NCBI GenBank assembly: GCA_030141605.1
Contig: JAQGDQ010001556.1
Span: 1 to 34,842 of the forward strand
Direction of reading: 5' to 3'
Length of the DNA stretch: 34,842 bases
Source of the DNA: Tubiluchus corallicola
Taxonomy: Eukaryota > Priapulida > Priapulimorpha > Priapulimorphida > Tubiluchidae
The position numbers were made by a program, and so were the translations under genes. Position 1 is the stretch's first letter. Each line of letters opens with the position of its first letter. This document shows positions 29,380 to 34,842 of this stretch, in pieces. The notes below the pieces were generated by a model. The model did no database searches, was not told the origin of the DNA, and saw nothing but the letters and a program-made list of their open reading frames with translations.

Positions 29380-29919
29380 CAATTGCAGGGATGATAATTT
29401 TCCGCGGATAAGCGGAATTCTGAGTTTTTGGAAGACCAGTAGTGCCATTTTTGTAAATCTCGTAAATTCTTTGAGAAAATTTTTACGGATCCAGTACATT
29501 ATTTCACAAGCTGACCGCTAGTTGGCAGGCCGTCACTTTGTTTACATCAAGTACATCAGTGTAACCACGTGTATATCTCTATGTATAAAAATATAGAATC
29601 AATTGTGTGGAGTTATTTGAGTCAATCGCAGACAGTTTTTATATACTTTTGCATAGGAGCGGCCAGTACTTAGGCGTTTTTGAGACAATTAGGTATCATG
29701 TATCCTTGATAGTTGGGTATTTTAAATTATGCATGAAACAAGGTAATTGATATTTTAAGTCCACTTAGAGGCTCTCTGTGGTCACAAAATTGCAATTTGT
29801 TGCTGACTCAGAAGGGGCTTTGCTCCCCTTGAACCTCCATGGGGGGGGCCTATGCGGTCCCCAAACCCCCGGCCTGTTTCAGAGTTTTTTGCAATTCGTC
29901 ATTCTCATCCCTGCAATTG
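29380..29919. mobile_element. Element with CAATTGCAGGGATGA inverted ends
   Basis: CAATTGCAGGGATGATAA at the left and TTCTCATCCCTGCAATTG at the right are inverted repeats ~540 bp apart. CAGGGATGA ends and G/C runs near the right end suggest a hAT-type MITE, but a clean 8-bp target duplication was not found. It contains an M2 fragment (29495-29690). Confidence 0.55.
29495..29690 (-). mobile_element. MITE family M2, internal fragment
   Basis: GCTGACCGCTAGTTGGCAGG, GGAGTTATTTGAGTCAAT and GTTTTTATATACTTTTGCAT match the other M2 copies. Both terminal repeats are missing. Confidence 0.8.
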
Positions 29920-30119
29920 AGACATCAAAAAGATATAATATATGAGTTATGCTTCCGTGCAATGTCTTCAGGTGAAAGGAACAAGAAGAAAACAAAAAGA
30001 ATACTATTTCTTTGTCATAATTTTACTCACAATAACGCATTTCATAGGCTCTTCAACTTTTTGGGAAGATACGTAACATCAGTAAAAAATTTGTAAACTT
30101 TAATTTTTCTAATTATGAT

Positions 30120-30512
30120 GTTATTACACAAAAGATAACAGGATCCTTTATATATGGGCTGGCGGAACTACCTAATGATATAATTGATAAACTCTATGTT
30201 TACTCTACATATCACAATACAGTTATATGGACGAATTGGTACAAACTATGTTCTTTATTATGAAATCAACATCTTTTACCATTTTGAAAGTGACTTTTCT
30301 TGTGTTTTGTGCCTCTGTATGTTGCATTTTTAGTGATTTGTCTTGTGTTTTTATGTTTTTTGTGTCTGGATGTGTAAGTATGTATACATGTGAATATTTT
30401 AGTAATTTCTGTCATAATTTTGTAATATAGATAAGTGTTTTTTAATTTTTCATATACTGCTATATGCTTTTAAATGTATGAAATAAATTTTTGAAAAATA
30501 ATAATAGAATGA
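30120..30512 (+). mobile_element. Possible LINE 3' remnant
   Basis: The 3' end TGAAATAAATTTTTGAAAAA with an AATAATAATAG tail resembles a LINE terminus. An upstream frame (YGLAELPNDIIDKL) is weakly LINE-like. Support is thin. The flanks 29920-30119 and 30513-30743 hold nothing recognised. Confidence 0.3.
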
Positions 30513-30743
30513 TTTAGAACACGAGCACTAATTGAGCACCGAATAGCGCAAAGAAAAAACTGTAAAATAATGCAGGAAAAAATAGGAAAAAAACAAAACA
30601 TTGTTGATAATTTGGTACTGACAATTTACTATACTGAACAGGAAGGTCGTGTCAGGCATTGTGTTGTGTCATTGCATCGCCTTAATTTTGTTCATTGCTT
30701 AAATTTGTGACATTTATGTATTTCTGGCTCTTGTTGTAATAAC

Positions 30744-31539
30744 CAGTGGTGGCTTATAACTAAAATTAGTGGTGGTGCTGCTTCAGAAAATGTTTAGCCA
30801 TTGTTTTAATACTGTGTAAAACTAAACAAACATATGTAATTTTAATGTCGTAATTCTGATTGTAATTGTGAAAGTTAGTTATGAAGTTGAACTTGAACAC
30901 TTGTAGAAAACAACTGAACACTATATTACATGTTTGCACAAAAACTGAAACCGTTTATTACACTACATAGATATATGTAATATGACTGCTAAACTACACT
31001 ACACTGAGGACCAGAGTGTCCTGCACTGATCACTAAGAATTAGACAGTGGCTAGAAGTGAAATCTAGCCAGTTTATATAGGTAGAGAACTATGCAAAAAC
31101 TTGGCTTCACATATCCCATTACAGTAAAAATAGGGGAGATCCAGTGAGTTTGCATATTCACTGGACCGAGCAATTGTACTAAGGGTGAGTTTAACTAATA
31201 AAATATTAAAGTGACTAATCAATAGATGGCAGCACCTAAAATATACAGTTACAACTTTCACAGTAATTTTAAGCAAACAAACGTACGAAAGTTTATACAT
31301 AAACTTGATAAAATCCTAAGGAAAAAAATGTTATTTGCTTACTTACAGCCAAAAACCACGTTGCTTGAGCTGTGAGCACATGTGCTGGACTGTGAAGCAA
31401 ACAGTACTACCCTCACGTGCTCTGGTTCCTGAAAAGTATAAAGGAAGAACTAAAGAAAAAAGACTTATTATATTGAATATTATCCATAATAGGGGGGGGG
31501 GTGCTGCAGTTGTGCAGTAACTATACACGAGCCACACTG
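30744..31539 (+). mobile_element. Non-autonomous hAT-type element, ~796 bp
   Basis: Left end CAGTGGTGGCTTATAACTAA; reverse complement of right end CAGTGTGGCTCGTGTATAGT. Both include a nearby GTGCTGC/GCTGCAG motif. Flanking octamers GTAATAAC (30736-30743) and ATAATAAC (31540-31547) match 7 of 8, as for a hAT target duplication. No transposase was recognised. The interior (31065-31262) is shared with intron 1 at 4050-4257. The short ORFs on either strand are not supported as genes. Confidence 0.75.
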
Positions 31540-31547
31540 ATAATAAC

Positions 31548-32280
31548 ACTAAACATTGTATGAGAGCATAACGTAGCATTGAGACAGCGAGTTTGCTTTC
31601 ACGAGAGTAACTACTAATGACAGTAACTCACAACGCCGTTCACACTTGCGAATTAACTCTCACAGAAATCTCATTGGTCTGAATGCGCGTTGGAAGAAAA
31701 ATATGTGTATTTACATCTATAGTCTAAATTACTGTTTGTGTAGTTCAAAATGTTGTGTTTATGTGGAAGGTAGTCTTTGCCACAGTTTTTGTTTTGTCTC
31801 TGCTTTTGACAATAGCAAAGATAGCGATTGAAATACCATTTCATTGACAGATACATGTATGATTAATTTTTTGATTTATATAATAATGTTCCAGTTGATG
31901 TGCAAAAATTTTTCATAAGGTCTCATTTAGTATCACTTTTGAGCTTTTATTGAATCATAATAACGACTTTAAAATTATGCACTAAATTAATTGAATCTTT
32001 TAAACCAAGCTTGCCCAAAAGAATGAATTGTCGGTTAGCTTCGTTACGTGTGCTGATGTTTTAATTTATAGGCTACAGGTGGTGCCGTCTGTTAGTAGAA
32101 AAATTTCCTGCATGTGATTTCATTTTTACCTGTTGCTATTAAAATGATCAAGTCTTTCGAAACTTTTCATTTTACTAAGATCTTAGATAATAAAATGTAC
32201 CAAAAAGTACTTACAGTATTTCCCGTTCTTACAGTTGTCATACTTTCAGTGTTGAAATTATTGATGTGTTGATCATCAGT
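31548..32280. other. Intron 14, last part: nothing recognised
   Basis: AT-rich intron without supported repeats, exons or transposon ends, up to the acceptor of exon 15. Confidence 0.5.
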
Positions 32281-32293
32281 AAATTTTTGTCAG

Positions 32294-32422
32294 ATCGGGA
32301 CGAGTGCACCATGGTCGAGGATGATTGTAATGAATTTGCTACTTGCGTGAACACGGTGGGAAGTTTCTTCTGTCGGTGTGACGTCGAGGGATACGCAGGG
32401 GACGGTGTCAACATGTGCTCAG
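32294..32422 (+). CDS. cbEGF exon 15 (type B), last exon in window
   Basis: A phase 1-1 exon between AAATTTTTGTCAG and G|GTACGT encodes DRDEC...DDCNEFATC...GVNMCSG with cysteines spaced 6-5-8-1-12. CVNTVGSFFCRC fits the hydroxylation/Ca2+ consensus and GYAGDG is the type B signature; the residue after Cys2 is Asn where other type B modules have His. It pairs with exon 14. The phase 1 end requires at least one more exon beyond the window. Confidence 0.93.
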
Positions 32423-34842
32423 GTACGTCACTTAACGACGTCTCGCTTTAACAACGAGGCTTCCACTTCAGCCGTTCTTTAATTATATGTACAGTATGTC
32501 CTCACTTAACAACTCCCCGTTTAACGACGTTTCACTTTAACAACGATGCTTTCACTTCAGCTGTTCTTTAATTATATGTACAGTATGTCCTCACTTAACA
32601 ACTCCCCGTTTAACGACGTCTCGCTTTAACAACGTTGCTTTCATTTCAGCTGTTCTTTAATTATATATACAGTATGTCCTCACTTAACAACTCCCCGTTT
32701 AACGACGTTTCGCTTTAACAACGCCAATCATTTGACACCTGCTTTTCACTTAACAACTCCCTGTTTAACGACGTTTCATTTTAACAACACCCATCATTTC
32801 ACACCTGCTTTTCACTTAACAACTCCCCGTTTAACGACGTCTCGCTTTAACAACGATGCTGTCACTTCAGCTGTTCTTTAATTATATGTACAGTATGTCC
32901 TCGCTTAACAACTCCCCGTTTAACGACATTTTGTTTTAACAACGCCTATCATTTCACACCTGCTTTTCACTTAACAACTCCCCGTTTAACGACGTTTCGC
33001 TTTAACAACACCAATCATTTCACACCTGCTTTTCATTTAACAACTCCCCATTTAACGACGTTTCGCTTTAACAACGCCTATCATTTGACAATAGCTTTTC
33101 ACTTAACAACTCCCCGTTTAACGACGCTTCGTTTTAACAACGCCAATCATTTGACAGCTGCTTTTCACTTAACAACTCCCCGTTTAACGACGTTTCATTT
33201 TAACAATGTTGTTTTCACTTCAGCTGTACTTTAATTATATGTACAGTATGTCCTCACTTAACAAGTCCCCGTTTAACGGCGTCTCGCTTTAACAACGATG
33301 CTTTCACTTTAGCTGTTCTTTAATTATATGTACAGTATGTCCTCACTGAACAACTCCCCGTTTAACGACGTTTCGCTTTAACAACGCCTATCATTTGACA
33401 ATAGCTTTTCACTTAACAACTCCCCGTTTAACGACGCTTCGTTTTAACAACGCCAATCATTTGACAGCTGCTTTTCACTTAACAACTCCCCGTTTAACGA
33501 CGTTTCGTTTTAACAACGCCAATCATTTGACAGCTGCTTTTCACTTAACAACTCCCCGTTTAACGACGTTTTGTTTTAACAACGCCTATAATTTGACACC
33601 TGCTTTTCATTTAACAACTCCCCATTTAACGACGTTTCGTTTTAACAACGCCAATCATTTGACAGCTGCTTTTCACTTAACAACTCCCCGTTTAACGACG
33701 TTTCGCTTTAGCAACGCCTATCATTTGACACCTGCTTTTCATTTAACAACTCCCCGTTTAACGACGTTTTGTTTTAACAACGCCTATAATTTGACACCTG
33801 CTTTTCATTTAACAACTCCCCATTTAACGACGTTTCGTTTTAACAACGCCAATCATTTGACAGCTGCTTTTCATTTAACAACTCCCCGTTTAACGACGTT
33901 TCGCTTTAGCAACGCCTATCATTTGACACCTGCTTTTCATTTAACAACTCCCCGTTTAACGACGTTTCGCTTTAACAACGCCAATCATTTGACACCTGCT
34001 TTTCATTTAACAACTCCCCGTTTAACGACGTTTCGCTTTAACGCCAATCATTTGACACCTGCTTTTCACTTAACAACTCTTCGTTTAACGACATTTTGTT
34101 TTAACAACGCCAATCATTTGACACCTGCTTTTCACTTAACAACTCCCCGTTTAACGACGTTTCGCTTTAACAACGCCAATCATTTGACACCTGCTTTTCA
34201 CTTAACAACTCTTCGTTTAACGACGTTTTGTTTTAACAACGCCAATCATTTGACACCTGCTTTTCACTTAACAACTCCCCGTTTAACGAGGTTTCGTTTT
34301 AACAACGTCAATCATTTGACACCTGCTTTTCACTTAACAACTCCCCGTTTAACGACGTTTCGTTTTAACAACGCCAATCATTTGACACCTGCTTTTCACT
34401 TAACAACTCCCCGTTTAACGAGGTTTCGTTTTAACAACGTCAATCATTTGACACCTGCTTTTCACTTAACAACTCCCCGTTTAACGACGTTTTGTTTTAA
34501 CAACGCCAATCATTTGACACCTGCTTTTCACTTAACAACTCCCCGTTTAACGATGTTTTGTTTTAACAACGCCAATAATTTCACACCTGCTTTTCACTTA
34601 ACAACTCCCCGTTTAACGACGCTTCGTTTTAACAACGCCAATAATTTGACACCTGCTTTTCACTTAACAACTCCCCGTTTAACGACGTTTCGTTTTAACA
34701 ACGCCAATAATTTCACACCTGCTTTTCACTTAACAACTCTTCGTTTAATGAGGTTTCGTTTTAACAACGTCAATCATTTGACACCTGCTTTTCACTTAAC
34801 AACTCCCCGTTTAACGATGTTTCGTTTTAACAACGTCAATCA
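32423..34842. repeat. Satellite built from a pogo/Tigger-type terminal repeat
   Basis: The array runs from the splice donor of exon 15 to the window edge. The main unit is 66 bp: CTTTTCACTTAACAACTCCC, CGTTTAACGACGTTTCG, TTTTAACAACGCCAATCATT, TGACACCTG. A longer unit near the start of the array and around 33210-33350 adds TTCTTTAATTATATGTACAG and TATGTCC before the CTCACTTAAC core. TA-CAGTATGTCCTCACTTAAC matches the terminal repeat of the pogo-like element at 20468 (CAGTAAGTCCTCGCTTAATG). About 35 units are present; the array continues beyond the window. Confidence 0.95.

Overview
This is animal (eukaryotic) nuclear DNA. It is AT-rich and intron-dense, with short exons flanked by consensus splice sites and introns full of tandem repeats, MITEs, hAT and pogo/Tigger-like elements and LINE/RTE fragments. 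No bacterial gene organisation is present. The phylum cannot be fixed from the sequence; the repeat types and gene families fit a non-vertebrate animal, but that is inference.

The window lies inside one large plus-strand gene that continues past both edges. Fifteen exons (186 to 32422) each encode exactly one calcium-binding EGF-like (cbEGF) domain. All start and end in phase 1, and 13 of 15 are exactly 129 bp (one is 135, one 126). Exons can therefore be duplicated or skipped without breaking the frame. By cysteine spacing there are two module types. Type A (exons 1, 3, 4, 6, 8, 9, 10, 12, 14) has six residues between Cys2 and Cys3 and usually a TT before Cys3. Type B (exons 2, 5, 7, 11, 13, 15) has five residues there and ends with a G-[FY]-x-G-[DN]-G motif. 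Every B follows an A, giving A-B-A-A-B-A-B-A-A-A-B-A-B-A-B. The product is expected to be a secreted or membrane-anchored extracellular protein with a long Ca2+-stiffened rod; its ends and so its name are outside the window.

Intron 11 (19492-25352) hosts a second gene on the same strand: a single-exon ORF (22354-23679, 441 aa) for a cyclic-nucleotide-binding-domain protein resembling CNBD2. A 69-bp tandem duplication carrying two CArg-type boxes lies just upstream.

The introns carry most of the interest. Intron 1 has a ~2.7-kb minisatellite of ~55-bp units followed by a MITE. Intron 2 has a 118-bp satellite. Intron 4 has 26-bp, 157-bp and CATC arrays. Introns 8 and 11 each hold a copy of the same RTE-derived retroposon with target-site duplications. 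Intron 9 has one MITE nested in another. Intron 10 has a 143-bp tandem duplication of the 3' half of exon 10, a GGATA array and a ~1-kb foldback element. Intron 11 also has a pogo-like element with a LINE fragment inside it. Introns 8 and 14 have hAT-type elements. The last 2.4 kb is a satellite whose unit resembles a pogo/Tigger terminal inverted repeat and which starts at the splice donor of exon 15. No CRISPR, rRNA, convincing functional tRNA or prokaryote-type system was found.
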